Of a DNA stretch of 64,000 nt, positions 1 to 9,602 are shown in pieces. The position numbers and the translations under genes were made by a program. The notes beneath the pieces were generated by a model. The model had not been told where the DNA came from. It worked only from the letters and a program-made list of their open reading frames with translations, and did not search any database. The stretch is taken from contig NZ_NTFY01000005.1 of NCBI RefSeq assembly GCF_002289565.1, positions 62,001 through 126,000 of the forward strand, written 5' to 3'. Position 1 is the stretch's first letter. Every line of letters starts with the position of its first letter. The stretch is from Rhodopirellula sp. SM50. GTDB lineage: Bacteria; Planctomycetota; Planctomycetia; Pirellulales; Pirellulaceae.

Positions 1-1
1 T

Positions 2-1471
2 CAACGGATTGCGGTGATCGGCGGTGGCCTCTCCGGACTCGCCACCGCGTATTATTTAAAACGTTTCTCGCCGGACGCGATCGTCAAGCTTTACGAGTCG
101 TCGTCGCGGCTTGGCGGAGTGATCGACACCGAGCGGATCGAAACGGACCAGCACGGCTGTTTTGTGATCGATCACGGCGCCGACATGTTTGCCACTGAGC
201 CGCCGGCCGCCATCGAGCTGTGTCGGGATCTGGGTGTCGAAGACCAGTTGATCGTTCCCGACACCACCCGAGCCGGCGCGATGATCGTGCACCGCGGCAA
301 GCTGGTGCCGATCCCTGATGGCTTTGTCTTGATGCGGGCGACCAAGCTTTGGCAAATGGTCACCACGCCCTTGTTGTCGGTCCCCGGGAAGCTGCGTTTT
401 TTGGCCGAACGTTTTGTCAACCGTCAGCCGGGCGTGGACGATGCGACCGATGACATCAGCGTCGCGGAATTCGTCCGCCATCGCATGGGCGCCGAGGTGC
501 TCGATCGGCTGGTCGGCCCGCTGGTCGCCGGGATCTATACCGCCGACATCGAAAAATTGAGCATGAAGGCGACGATGGCTCCGATGGTCGCGATGGTTCA
601 AAAACACGGCTCATTGGCCCAGGCGACGCTCGCCCGTCGTCGTGAAAACAAAGATCGGACCGAACGGAATAGCGCCGGGGCAAGGTACGAGAAATTCCGT
701 GGCTTTCCCAACGGGATGAAGCAGTTGATCGACACGCTTGCAGTGGCGATCGGAGAGCAATCGATTCAGACCGAAACGCCGATCAACGCCTTGCATTGGA
801 ACGCCGATCAAACCAGCCACGCTCAAGCGAGCAGTTGGGAGATTGATTCCGACCAGGGCACCGAATCCTTTGACGAAGTCGTCTTGGCCACGCCCGCGGC
901 CGTGTCGGCGCGGCTGCTCCGCACCGTGACTGGGAAAGCCATCCAGGCGTCCAGCGAAACCGCCGCCGCGACGTTGTCGTCGATCGAGTCGGCGTCGACG
1001 GCGATCGTCGTCCTGTGTGTGCCGAAGTCCCAGATCGCTCGACTGCCCCAGCAGTTCGGTTTTGTGGTTCCCAAACTCGAAAACCGAAAGATCTTGGCGG
1101 TCAGCTTCGCCAGTCATAAGTATCCGATCCGCTGCCCCGACGATCATACGATCATTCGCGTGTTTGTCGGCGGGGCACTGCAGCCGGAACTGCTGGAGCA
1201 ATCCGACGACGAGATCGTCGAAATGGTTCGCGGTGAGCTTGCCGATCTGATCGGCATGACGGGAACGGAAACGCTCGCCCGCGTCGTGCGTTGGAACAAC
1301 GCGATGCCCCAGTATCATGTCGGCCATCTCAAACGTGTCGAAACGATCGGGCGGGCCGTCGACCAGATCCCAAACCTGCACTTGGTCAGCAACGCGCTGC
1401 GGGGCGTCGGGATCGCCCCGGTGATCGCGGCGGGGAAAGCGATGGCGAGAAAAATCAGTGGGGCCAGTTGA
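2..1471 (+). CDS. hemG: Protoporphyrinogen/coproporphyrinogen oxidase (HemG/HemY FAD type), 5' truncated
   Basis: Late haem biosynthesis: FAD-dependent six-electron oxidation of the porphyrinogen ring. The frame is open from the window edge and the dinucleotide-binding motif VIGGGLSGLATAYYL starts within the first ten codons, so only a few N-terminal residues, including the start codon, lie outside. After the FAD motif come the E-SS-RLGGVI segment that binds the ADP ribose, a central substrate region, and the C-terminal ALRGVGIAPVIAAGK segment that closes the FAD site, all typical of the HemY-like amine-oxidase fold. About 489 residues are visible, normal for the family. Whether the substrate is proto- or coproporphyrinogen cannot be told from sequence alone. 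The next gene is over 300 bp away and unrelated. Confidence 0.9.
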   Translation, partial: QRIAVIGGGLSGLATAYYLKRFSPDAIVKLYESSSRLGGVIDTERIETDQHGCFVIDHGADMFATEPPAAIELCRDLGVEDQLIVPDTTRAGAMIVHRGKLVPIPDGFVLMRATKLWQMVTTPLLSVPGKLRFLAERFVNRQPGVDDATDDISVAEFVRHRMGAEVLDRLVGPLVAGIYTADIEKLSMKATMAPMVAMVQKHGSLAQATLARRRENKDRTERNSAGARYEKFRGFPNGMKQLIDTLAVAIGEQSIQTETPINALHWNADQTSHAQASSWEIDSDQGTESFDEVVLATPAAVSARLLRTVTGKAIQASSETAAATLSSIESASTAIVVLCVPKSQIARLPQQFGFVVPKLENRKILAVSFASHKYPIRCPDDHTIIRVFVGGALQPELLEQSDDEIVEMVRGELADLIGMTGTETLARVVRWNNAMPQYHVGHLKRVETIGRAVDQIPNLHLVSNALRGVGIAPVIAAGKAMARKISGAS

Positions 1472-1540
1472 GTTCGGCGGGATTGCGGTACACTGTTTGA
1501 TGACCTGTAACCCACCTCCCCTCCGTGAAGGTCGTGCAGT

Positions 1541-1735
1541 GTTTGAAGTCACCCTCACTGCCAGAGAGGGTCGGACGCGAGGTACGAGCGGCCGGGGAGC
1601 GTTCGTTGTGGCTCGAAATCACTCCGTCACGACCAATCGACCCTCCCCTCGCTGCGCTCGACCCTCCCTGCCAGGGAGGGTTTCTCAAGTTGTGTTGGCA
1701 CGAATGCCGAGGGGGAGTGTGATAAAAACTCTGTA
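1541..1735. repeat. Dispersed palindrome-rich element, copy 1; fills the 1472-1788 gap
   Basis: No gene is seen between hemG and the next CDS. The gap holds a repeat containing a GAAGTCACCCTC start, an imperfect ACCCTC/GAGGGT palindrome, a GTGGCTC-GAATC block, the near-perfect palindrome CCCTCCCTGCCAGGGAGGG at about 1662-1680, and an AAGTTGTGT-G-CAC-AATGCC end. The same blocks recur in the same order at 36310-36480 inside the ATP synthase operon. A related palindrome lies at 22811-22888. Confidence 0.7.
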
Positions 1736-1788
1736 CCATCCACGACCTACAAACTGCCCCACGCCTTTTTTTGGACGATTGTGATTCC

Positions 1789-4212
1789 ATGATCCGTCTG
1801 TTACTCACCGGCCTAATCGGTCTGGCCGCGATCCCGGTAGTTGCTGACGATCGTGTGGATTTCGCGCATCAGATCCAACCTCTGTTTCAGCGGCACTGCA
1901 TCGAATGCCATGGACCGGAGGAGCAAAACGGCGGGCTGCGACTGGATCGATCCAGCGACGCGCTGGCCGAAGCGGATTCGGGCACGGCAGCGGTTGTTCC
2001 GGGAAAGCCCGATGAAAGTGGGCTGTTGGCGCGGGTCAAGTCGAGCGACGAAGACGACCGAATGCCTCCCGAAGGTGATCGATTGTCCGCCGCTGAAATC
2101 GAACTGCTGGAACGTTGGATTCATTCGGGGGCGGCGTGGCCGGCGGGGGATGAAGCGTCTGACGGAACAACCATTGAAAGTGATCATTGGGCGTTTCAGC
2201 CGATCCGCTCGGTGACACCACCGGCCGTCGACGATCCCAGCTGGCCACGAGGCGATCTGGATCGATTTGTCCAAGCACGACGTGACGCGGCGGGGTTGGC
2301 GGTCGTCGATGATGCTCCGCCGATCGTGTTGGTCCGCAGGGCGACGTATGGGCTGACGGGATTGCCGCCGACGATCGAGGAAGTCGATGCGTTCGCCGAC
2401 CGCGTCGCTGCGGTCGGCACAGCCGATGCGATGGCGGAACTTGTCGACGAGCTGCTGGGGCGTCCGGCTTATGGTCAGCGTTGGGGAAGGCACTGGATGG
2501 ATTGGGTACGGTACGCCGACACCGCCGGAGACAATTCCGATTTTCCGATTCCGCAAGCGTATCTGTATCGCAATTACATCATCGATTCGCTGAACGATGA
2601 CCTGCCGTACGATCGGTTTATCGCCGAGCAGATCGCCGGCGATCTGTTGCCCGCATCGTCGCTTGCCGATCGAAACCGCCAGACGATTGCGACCGGTTAC
2701 TTGGCAATGGCCCGGCGATTCGGATCCTTGGTCGAACGCTATCCTTGGCACTTGACGATCGAAGACACGATCGACAACGTCGGTCGCACGATGATGGGGC
2801 TGACCCTGGCGTGTGCCCGTTGTCACGATCACAAATTCGACCCCGTCAGCACCCGCGACTACTACGCGTTGTACGGAATCTTTGCCAGCACGCGGTATCC
2901 GTTCCCCGGAATTGAATTGTTTCAAACACAACGCGACTTTGTCAGTTTGCTTGACCAAGCCGAAACGCAAGCAAAGCTTGGCAAGTTTCAACCGGAAACG
3001 GACAAGCTGGTCGCCGAGCTGCAACAGCATTTGGATCGTTGCGAAGCGAAAGCAGAAGACAACGCCCGACGTGAGAAAGAAAGCACGCTGGAACAGCAGC
3101 GGAAAATGCGCGACGAGTTGGATGGCATGCTGATCAAGGCTCGCAAGGCGGGCGAAAAGCTTGCCGAACACCTGCGACACTTGCCGGAAATTCCCAGTGC
3201 CTACGCCGTCGCGGATGCCAACGCGGGGGACGCGCAGATTCAGATCAAGGGAGAGCCCACACGTCCGGGCGCCGAAGTCCCGCGAGGGTTTCCCGAAATC
3301 CTGGGCGGCTGGAAGCTTGATCGCGACCTCGCCCAATCCACCAGCGGTCGCAAACAGTTGGCACAGTGGATCACGCATCCGGAAAACCCGTTGACCGCCC
3401 GTGTGATCGTCAATCGGGTTTGGCAGCGACACTTTGGCACGGGGATTGTGCCCACCACCAGTGATTTCGGACTGCGCGGTGAAGCGCCGACGCACCCCCA
3501 GTTGCTCGATTGGCTGGCCACCGATTTTATCAACAACGGTTGGTCGCTCAAACACCTGCAGCGACGCATCATGACGTCCCGCACTTACGCACTGGCCAGT
3601 GCCAGCATGCCGGAGAATCTGGCACACGATCCCAACAATCAATTGCACTGGCGGTTCAATCGACAGCGTTTGGACGCCGAATCGATTCGTGACACCGTGC
3701 TGATGATCGCCGGCTCGCTCGATCTGACGCCACAAACCGAGCCGTATCCTTTTCCGCCACGCGAGCAATGGAAATACACCCAACACCATCCTTTCAACGA
3801 CGACTACCCCAGCAACAAACGCAGCGTCTATTTGATGACCAAACGTTTGACGGCCGGGGCGTATTTTCAGACCTTCGACGGCCCCGATCCGAATGCCTGT
3901 ACCAGTCACCGTGACCAGTCGATCACTGCGCTGCAGGCGTTGTATTTCGCCAACGACCAGTTTTTGCATGAGCAATCGACACGGTTTGCCGACGCGGTGC
4001 TGAAACGGCCGGACGACACGCAGTCGCGAGTCGAATTTGCCTTCCGCACCGTCTTGTGTCGTCCCCCGACGAGCGATGAAAGGCAGCTGTTGCTGGCGCA
4101 CTTGGAAAACGTCGCCGGTCGCGTCGGTGGCGGCGATGATCAAGAACGCCAGGCGTGGGCCAGTCTGGTCCGCAGCCTGTTCCGATTGAACGAATTCTTG
4201 TACCTGGATTAA
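1789..4212 (+). CDS. DUF1549/DUF1553 (PSD1) secreted protein with planctomycete cytochrome c domain
   Basis: Unknown molecular function. It belongs to the large planctomycete family with an N-terminal cytochrome-like domain (PSCyt1), DUF1549 and a C-terminal DUF1553. The ATG at 1789 is chosen over an upstream TTG because it begins a clean signal peptide (MIRLLLTGLIGLAAIPVVAD). A c-type haem motif CIECH is at residues 37-41, and the DUF1549 signature CARCHDHKFDP is near residue 342. A charged, coiled-coil-like stretch (about residues 405-450) precedes the DUF1553 part, which carries the typical NRVWQRHFG and SDFG segments. The 807-residue length fits the family. The gene is followed 35 bp later by a DUF1501 gene, the usual partner, so the two are probably co-transcribed and act outside the cytoplasmic membrane. 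Confidence 0.88.
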   Translation: MIRLLLTGLIGLAAIPVVADDRVDFAHQIQPLFQRHCIECHGPEEQNGGLRLDRSSDALAEADSGTAAVVPGKPDESGLLARVKSSDEDDRMPPEGDRLSAAEIELLERWIHSGAAWPAGDEASDGTTIESDHWAFQPIRSVTPPAVDDPSWPRGDLDRFVQARRDAAGLAVVDDAPPIVLVRRATYGLTGLPPTIEEVDAFADRVAAVGTADAMAELVDELLGRPAYGQRWGRHWMDWVRYADTAGDNSDFPIPQAYLYRNYIIDSLNDDLPYDRFIAEQIAGDLLPASSLADRNRQTIATGYLAMARRFGSLVERYPWHLTIEDTIDNVGRTMMGLTLACARCHDHKFDPVSTRDYYALYGIFASTRYPFPGIELFQTQRDFVSLLDQAETQAKLGKFQPETDKLVAELQQHLDRCEAKAEDNARREKESTLEQQRKMRDELDGMLIKARKAGEKLAEHLRHLPEIPSAYAVADANAGDAQIQIKGEPTRPGAEVPRGFPEILGGWKLDRDLAQSTSGRKQLAQWITHPENPLTARVIVNRVWQRHFGTGIVPTTSDFGLRGEAPTHPQLLDWLATDFINNGWSLKHLQRRIMTSRTYALASASMPENLAHDPNNQLHWRFNRQRLDAESIRDTVLMIAGSLDLTPQTEPYPFPPREQWKYTQHHPFNDDYPSNKRSVYLMTKRLTAGAYFQTFDGPDPNACTSHRDQSITALQALYFANDQFLHEQSTRFADAVLKRPDDTQSRVEFAFRTVLCRPPTSDERQLLLAHLENVAGRVGGGDDQERQAWASLVRSLFRLNEFLYLD

Positions 4213-4247
4213 CGCCACACACCTTTCTTTGAATCGGGTCTCCATTG

Positions 4248-5600
4248 ATGTTGAATTCAAATCTGAATCGGCGAACGATGATTCGATCGATGGTCGGCGG
4301 TTCGTTGATGATGCCGGGAATCGTGTCGCAGTTGTTGGCCGAGCAGTCTGATCCGCTCGGTCCCAAGGCGACACATCATCGCCCGACCGCAAAGAACGTG
4401 ATCTTCATTTATGCCACCGGCGGTGTTTCGCACATCGACACGTTCGATCCCAAACCGACCAGCCATGGTCGTGACGGTAGCGGTAAAGATCGATTGATGG
4501 GCAATCTTTTCGGTGCCAAGCCGAATCAAAAGTGCGGCACGCTGGTCAGCGACATCTTCCCGCACGTCCGTGACGTGATGGACGAAATCTGCCTGATCCG
4601 GTCGATGAAAGCGTCGCACTTTGATCACTCCGAAGCCACGCTGGGGATGCACACCGGATCGCCGACCTTTGCCCGGCCGAGCATGGGGTCATGGATCAGC
4701 TACGGACTTGGGACGGTCAATCAGAACCTACCCAGCTTCATCGTCATCTCGCCCCATTTGCCCTACGGCGGCACACAGGTCTACGCCAGTGATTTTCTGC
4801 CGGCGTTCCATCAGGGCACACGCGTGTTGCCGGGGAAGAACCCGATCGCGAACCTGAGTCCTCCGGGCAAGACGGGACAGTTGCAAGATTTGGAATTCGA
4901 TCTGGTGGATCAACTCAATCAACGCCATGCCCGTCAGCGTCCACACGACAGCGCGTTGGCGGCCCGAATCAAGTCATTCGAGACGGCATTTCAAATGCAG
5001 CAAGCGGCGCCCGAGGCGTTTGACGTCGAACAGGAACCGGAACACGTTCGACGGCTGTACGGACTGGACCGCAAAGTCAAAGGTCCGGGGGCGGATTTTG
5101 CCTGGCAGTGTTTGGTTGCCCGTCGTCTGGCCGAACGCGGCGTACGCTTCATCGAATTGATCGACACCGGATCGCGGCCGAATTGGGATTCACACGGCGA
5201 GATGAAGGAGCATGCGGATCTGGCCCGCAACGTCGACCAACCGACCGCGGCATTGATTTCCGACCTGCGTCAGCGGGGCATGTTGAAGGACACGATCGTG
5301 TTGTGGGCGACCGAGTTCGGGCGGACGCCGACGAAAGAAGGAAAAAATGGGCGCGGTCACCATCGCGATTGTTTCAGCGTCTGGCTGGCCGGTGGCGGGT
5401 TCAAGGGTGGTCACGTGCATGGCGTGACCGACGAGATCGGAAAATACACGGTCGAAGATCCCGTCGAAGTCCACGATTTGCACGCCACGATGTTGCACCA
5501 GTTGGGTATCAACCACGAAAAGCTGACCTTCCGTCACGCCGGCCGTGATTTCCGTTTGACCGATGTCCACGGGCGGATCGTGCGGGATTTGATCGCGTGA
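4248..5600 (+). CDS. DUF1501 family secreted protein (sulfatase-like fold)
   Basis: Partner of the upstream DUF1549/DUF1553 protein; function not established. The start is the ATG at 4248, directly after an in-frame TTG. The N-terminus NRRTMIRSMVGGSLMMPG looks like a twin-arginine export signal, as in most DUF1501 proteins. Family landmarks follow in order: FIYATGGVSHIDTFDPKP, a metal-site-like HFDHSEATLGMHTG block, the RFIELIDTG-NWDSHGEM region and VLWATEFGRTPT with the later GRGHHRDCFSVWLAGGG. These match the alkaline-phosphatase/sulfatase superfamily layout. It has 450 residues, complete for the family. Spacing of 35 bp to the preceding stop supports an operon. Confidence 0.88.
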   Translation: MLNSNLNRRTMIRSMVGGSLMMPGIVSQLLAEQSDPLGPKATHHRPTAKNVIFIYATGGVSHIDTFDPKPTSHGRDGSGKDRLMGNLFGAKPNQKCGTLVSDIFPHVRDVMDEICLIRSMKASHFDHSEATLGMHTGSPTFARPSMGSWISYGLGTVNQNLPSFIVISPHLPYGGTQVYASDFLPAFHQGTRVLPGKNPIANLSPPGKTGQLQDLEFDLVDQLNQRHARQRPHDSALAARIKSFETAFQMQQAAPEAFDVEQEPEHVRRLYGLDRKVKGPGADFAWQCLVARRLAERGVRFIELIDTGSRPNWDSHGEMKEHADLARNVDQPTAALISDLRQRGMLKDTIVLWATEFGRTPTKEGKNGRGHHRDCFSVWLAGGGFKGGHVHGVTDEIGKYTVEDPVEVHDLHATMLHQLGINHEKLTFRHAGRDFRLTDVHGRIVRDLIA

Positions 5601-5640
5601 TTGAGGCGGCGTAGGGGTGCGAACGGTGATGGACACTCAT

Positions 5641-5940
5641 CGCCTGGGGCAACGCTCCTCGGATTGCCTCTGCATCCCGGATGGGATGGCAGCGAGTAGC
5701 CGGCGGTCGAGCGAAGCGAAAACCGCCGGAATCGTCAACCTCACGACAACACGACCCCGACGGGGTCGCAGCAGCCAATCGCTGTGACCCCGTCCGGGGG
5801 CAATCCGTTCTTGGTCGGAGGCGTTCCGGTGGTGCGCAAAGGCGACCACCGGCTAATGGCTGTCACCCCTGTCGGGGTGAAACCTGCTCTACGGGCGGAC
5901 GAGGGTTTCAGGCACGGGGGAATCGAAAAGTATCGCCCCG
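5641..5940. repeat. Palindromic intergenic repeat cluster
   Basis: This gene-free gap (5601-5948) is built of short inverted repeats: the perfect palindrome GACCCCGACGGGGTC at 5753-5767, a variant GACCCCGTCCGGGGG at about 5785-5799, a CACCCCTGTCGGGGTG hairpin at about 5864-5879, and a CCGGTGGTGCG/CGACCACCGG pair between them. It lies between convergent genes and could act as a transcription terminator in both directions. No coding signal is seen. Confidence 0.6.
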
Positions 5941-5948
5941 GGGAATTC

Positions 5949-7730
5949 CTACTCGGAACCCTGCTCGATAAATTGCTCGATCTTGCGTTCCAGGACTGGC
6001 AAGGGGATCGAACCGGAACTCAGCACGGCGTCGTGGAACTTGCGGACGTCAAACGCATCGCCGAGTTGCTGTTCGGCGCGTTTCCGTAGTTCTGTGATGA
6101 ACAGCTCGCCGACCTTGTAGCCCAACGCTTGTCCCGGCCAGCCGATGTAGCGATCGACTTCGGCAACGATGTTGTGCTCCGACAACGCCGTGTTTTCTTG
6201 CATGTACGTGATCGCCTGTTGACGCGTCCAACCTTTGGCATGGATGCCGGTATCGACAACCAATCGACTCGCCCGCCAGGCTTCCATGCTCAGCCGGCCG
6301 AATTCCTGGTAGGGATCTTTATAGAATCCGAGTTCACTGCCCAGTTTTTCGCTGTAGAGTGCCCAGCCTTCGATGAACGCGGTGAAATTGCTCTGCTTGC
6401 GGATCGGGTGCAGCCCCTCCAATTCCGCTTGAAGGGCTAGTTGTAAATGGTGACCGGGCACCGCTTCATGAAACGAGAGCGCCTCGAGTTGATACAGCGG
6501 GCGGGCCGACAGGTTGTAGGTGTTGACGTAATAAAATCCGCCACGGGTTCCGTCGGTCGCCGGCGGCCAATAATACGCCGACGTGGTTTGCGGCGCGACA
6601 TAGTCGGGGACTTCGCGAATCCCGTACGGTGTGCGGGGAAGCTTGCCGAACAGATTGGGAAGCCGTCCGTCGGCTTGCTTCAAAATGTAAGCGACTTCTT
6701 TGAGCAGTTCTTCCTTGGTCTTGGGATAGAACTTGGGATCGGTGCGGAGGTGTTTTAAGAACGCTTGCAGGTCACCGTCAAACTTGACCCGGTCTTTGAT
6801 CGCTTCCATCTGCGATCGGATTCTGGCATTTTCGCGAATCCCGGTTTGATGCAACTCGTCGGGTGTCATCTCCAGCGTCGTGAACTTGCGAATTTGTGCC
6901 TGGTACAGTGCTTGGCCGCCGGGCAGCGATCGAGCCGCGATGCTTCCTCGGCATGCCGGAACGTAGGTCGTCTTGAGGAACTCGGCAAAGTCACGGTAGG
7001 CGGGAATGACACTGTGCCGGATCGCATCGAGAACTTTGGGACGCAGTTCGTTCCAATCTTGCTCGGAGAGCTTGGCGATCGATTCGTCGGCCAGATTGGT
7101 CAGGAACAATGATTCTTCGGGGGTGTCCACCACGTGGGCCTGGGCCTGCCGGACACTGTCCCGCATGATGATTGCCGGTTGAGTCAAACCGGCATCGATG
7201 CCTTCACGCAGCAGTGCGATTTGTTCGGCAACGTAGCGTGGGAACTGGTTGAGCCGCGCGATGTAATTCTCCATGTCTTGGCGCGAATCGGGATTCATCT
7301 GTCGCGGCAACTCGGGCAAACCGATATGGAAACCTTCGCGGTTGTTGATCGGCATCAAGTGCAGGCCCAGCCGGTAATCGGTTTGTTCGGTTTCCAGCTT
7401 GCGACGCAACAGGTCCACGTCGACTTGGTCTTCCGCGTCGAGCGAAGACAGATCGATGGCGTCGAGAGACCTGAGGAATCCGGCGCGAGCCAGCTGACGG
7501 CGTTGGAAGTCGGCGGGGGTGTTGCTGGCCAGTCGGTCTTGCCCGCGCGGGTCACCGACGTCTGTCGCCAGCAACGGGTATTCGTCGAGTTCGAATTCCC
7601 AGACCTGATCCATCAACGTGCGAAGCGTCTCATTCGACGGACGCGAGACCGTGTCGTCGGCTTGTGCGTGAAGGGATGGGACATCAACTGCCAGCAGCGT
7701 GGCGGTGAAGGCGATGACTAAGTACTTCAT
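5949..7730 (-). CDS. Secreted DUF885 family zinc metallopeptidase
   Basis: Predicted exported peptidase. The open frame continues upstream, but the ATG at 7730 is preferred: it starts a signal peptide (MKYLVIAFTATLLAVDVPSLHAQ) and overlaps the stop of the upstream regulator gene by one base (TGATG), so the two are translationally coupled. The zinc-site motif HEAVPGHH is at residues 421-428, followed near residue 450 by EGWALYSE, the second metal/catalytic block of DUF885 proteins. Length is 593 residues, usual for the family. Substrates of DUF885 proteins are mostly unknown. Its position beside hydroxyproline catabolic genes suggests release of hydroxyproline-containing peptides, which is inference. 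Confidence 0.85.
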   Translation of the reverse strand: MKYLVIAFTATLLAVDVPSLHAQADDTVSRPSNETLRTLMDQVWEFELDEYPLLATDVGDPRGQDRLASNTPADFQRRQLARAGFLRSLDAIDLSSLDAEDQVDVDLLRRKLETEQTDYRLGLHLMPINNREGFHIGLPELPRQMNPDSRQDMENYIARLNQFPRYVAEQIALLREGIDAGLTQPAIIMRDSVRQAQAHVVDTPEESLFLTNLADESIAKLSEQDWNELRPKVLDAIRHSVIPAYRDFAEFLKTTYVPACRGSIAARSLPGGQALYQAQIRKFTTLEMTPDELHQTGIRENARIRSQMEAIKDRVKFDGDLQAFLKHLRTDPKFYPKTKEELLKEVAYILKQADGRLPNLFGKLPRTPYGIREVPDYVAPQTTSAYYWPPATDGTRGGFYYVNTYNLSARPLYQLEALSFHEAVPGHHLQLALQAELEGLHPIRKQSNFTAFIEGWALYSEKLGSELGFYKDPYQEFGRLSMEAWRASRLVVDTGIHAKGWTRQQAITYMQENTALSEHNIVAEVDRYIGWPGQALGYKVGELFITELRKRAEQQLGDAFDVRKFHDAVLSSGSIPLPVLERKIEQFIEQGSE

Positions 7731-8491
7731 CAGTTTGCTTGTTGGACGCGAAACTTGCCGGGCGAGACACCGAAGGTGCGGCGGAATTGTCGTGTGAAGG
7801 CGCTTTGGTCGGAATAGCCGACGGCCAGCGCAATGGCAACAATCGGGTCTTCCGTCTGACGTAGCTTGGTCGCTGCGGCGCCCATTCGCAACTGCAAGAT
7901 CAGCTGAGACGGTGGGATTCCGTAGACCTGACGGCATCGTCGATCGAGCTGGTAGGTCGACATGTTCTCCCGCCCGGCCAGCTCGGAGTTCCGCAACGGT
8001 GTGCCCAGATGCTCCTTGATGTGCCCGACGATTCGCGCCAGTCGGTTCAGGTCGCTCGCGTCCTCGCCGGGTGACTGCAGGTCGCGTGAGATCCCGACCA
8101 ATCCGACAACGGTTCCGTCGGTTCCCTTGAGCGCCAATTTGGTGGTCAGACACCAGCCCGTGTTGCCCGACGGATAAGCGTGGCGTTCCAGTTCGTCGAC
8201 CAGCGGTTGCTCCGTTTTGATGACGGACAGGTCTTGCGCCAAGAAGCGGTTGCCGATCGGATCGCGAAAAATTTCTTCGGACGTTTTTCCGATCAAGTCG
8301 CTTTTTTGCTTGGCACCACTGCGTTGAACCAAGGTCTCGTTGACGACTGCATATCGCCCCCGACGGTCTTTCACGAAGTACACGATGTCCGTCAAATGGT
8401 CGAAAAGAGCCTCGCTCAAGAACGGGTCGGCGAGCTGGCCGGCCAGTTCCACACGGACATCGTTGAACGGTGTTAGGTCAGGTGTGCGCAA
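7730..8491 (-). CDS. AraC-family transcriptional regulator with PAS sensor domain
   Basis: DNA-binding regulator. Residues about 25-130 form a PAS/PAC domain (LTDIVYFVKDRRGRYAVVNE, later GLVGISRDL), and the C-terminal hundred residues form an AraC double helix-turn-helix (STYQLDRRCRQVYGIPPSQL, VGYSDQSAFTRQFRRTFGVSP). The only available start is TTG at 8491 with an in-frame stop directly upstream, unless translation begins at an internal GTG. It is coupled by one-base overlap to the DUF885 peptidase and divergent from the hydroxyproline epimerase gene, with a 127-bp shared promoter region. It is the obvious candidate regulator of both transcripts. The ligand sensed by the PAS domain is unknown. 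Confidence 0.88.
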   Translation of the reverse strand: MRTPDLTPFNDVRVELAGQLADPFLSEALFDHLTDIVYFVKDRRGRYAVVNETLVQRSGAKQKSDLIGKTSEEIFRDPIGNRFLAQDLSVIKTEQPLVDELERHAYPSGNTGWCLTTKLALKGTDGTVVGLVGISRDLQSPGEDASDLNRLARIVGHIKEHLGTPLRNSELAGRENMSTYQLDRRCRQVYGIPPSQLILQLRMGAAATKLRQTEDPIVAIALAVGYSDQSAFTRQFRRTFGVSPGKFRVQQAN

Positions 8492-8618
8492 TTTTCATTC
8501 TCGCAGACTGGTGATGTCAATCTAGCGGTCCGGCGACGTACTATAGTGGTTGCCACCCGAACGCCCCTGTGAAAGACGATGGCTTTTGCCACCCCGTGGC
8601 CGCCACGTTGGTCCTGCA

Positions 8619-9602
8619 ATGATTCAGCCTATGCCCGATTCCTTTCCCGTTCTAGACACCCACACAGGCGGTGAGATCACCAGAGTGCTGTTCGCCGCCG
8701 ACATCGGGCTGTTAGGGCAATCGGCGGCGCAACAACTGGAGCAACTGCGCGGGCCGTTTGATTGGATCCGAAAAACGTTGACCAGCGAGCCGCGCGGATC
8801 GGAGTACGCCGTTGGCGCCGTCGTGACGCCGCCGGGAGAGGATGCCGCTTGCCCCGGATGCATCGTGTTTTTCAACAACGTGGGATACCTGGGGATGTGC
8901 GGGCACGGTTTGATCGGAGTCATCGAAGCACTCCGCTATCGCGATTTGATGGGCCCGGGAACGTATCGGTTTGCCACGCCCGCGGGATCGGTCCAGGCCA
9001 CGCTGGAGCAAAATCGATGCGTTCGTTTCATCGGAGTTCCCAGTCGATGTTACCGCCAGGATGTCGCATTGACGTGTCAGGACGGGGACCGTGTGGTGGG
9101 AGACATCGCCTACGGCGGGAATTGGTTTTTTCTGACGCATGACGACGCGGTCCACTCGGCGACGGTCTCGGAGTTGATGGACCGCAGTCAGCGGATTCGC
9201 GACGCGTTGGACCAACACGGCGTCTGCGGCGAAGATGGCGCGGTGATCGATCATGTCGAACTTTATTGCCCACTTTCCACCGCGGCCGAAGATCCGCAAG
9301 CGGCGGAAGACGTCGGTTGTCGAAACTTCGTCTTGTGCCCCGGTGGGCACTACGATCGTTCGCCCTGTGGCACGGGGACGTCTGCAAAATTGGCTTGTCT
9401 GGCGTCGCGCGGTTTGCTGCAACCCGGCGTGGAATGGATTCAGGAGTCGATCACCGGAAGCCGGTTCGTCGCGTCGTACAAACACGAGCCGGACGGAGTC
9501 CATGTGACCATCCAAGGGCGGGCCCACGTGATCGCCGAAACACGTCAAATCTTTGATCCCGAGGACGCGCTGCGTCTGGGCATCGGGGGGCCAAACCGAT
9601 GA
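8619..9602 (+). CDS. Proline racemase family: probable 4-hydroxyproline 2-epimerase
   Basis: Converts trans-4-hydroxy-L-proline to cis-4-hydroxy-D-proline in the cytoplasm, the first step of bacterial hydroxyproline breakdown. Two catalytic cysteines are visible: Cys94 in GMCGHG and Cys250 in SPCGTGTSAK. Trans-3-hydroxyproline dehydratases of the same family have Thr at the second site, so epimerase (or proline racemase) is favoured. The substrate motif DTHTGGE is at the N-terminus. The start is ATG 8619; ATG 8631 is an equally good alternative, and the longer frame to 8550 looks non-coding. The gene overlaps the next one by ATGA (4 bp), and that oxidase plus the downstream DapA-like gene complete a hydroxyproline pathway. 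Length of 327 residues is normal. Confidence 0.9.
   Translation: MIQPMPDSFPVLDTHTGGEITRVLFAADIGLLGQSAAQQLEQLRGPFDWIRKTLTSEPRGSEYAVGAVVTPPGEDAACPGCIVFFNNVGYLGMCGHGLIGVIEALRYRDLMGPGTYRFATPAGSVQATLEQNRCVRFIGVPSRCYRQDVALTCQDGDRVVGDIAYGGNWFFLTHDDAVHSATVSELMDRSQRIRDALDQHGVCGEDGAVIDHVELYCPLSTAAEDPQAAEDVGCRNFVLCPGGHYDRSPCGTGTSAKLACLASRGLLQPGVEWIQESITGSRFVASYKHEPDGVHVTIQGRAHVIAETRQIFDPEDALRLGIGGPNR

Noticed and set aside
1813-4392. Long minus-strand open frame (859 codons) opposite the DUF1549 gene
   Set aside because: The plus strand codes for a protein with signal peptide and family motifs; the minus-strand product is Arg/Gln-rich without domains.
8535-8550. TACTAT hexamer as promoter of the epimerase gene
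   Set aside because: A -10-like hexamer is present at 8539-8544, but no convincing -35 at the right distance was found, so no promoter is called.
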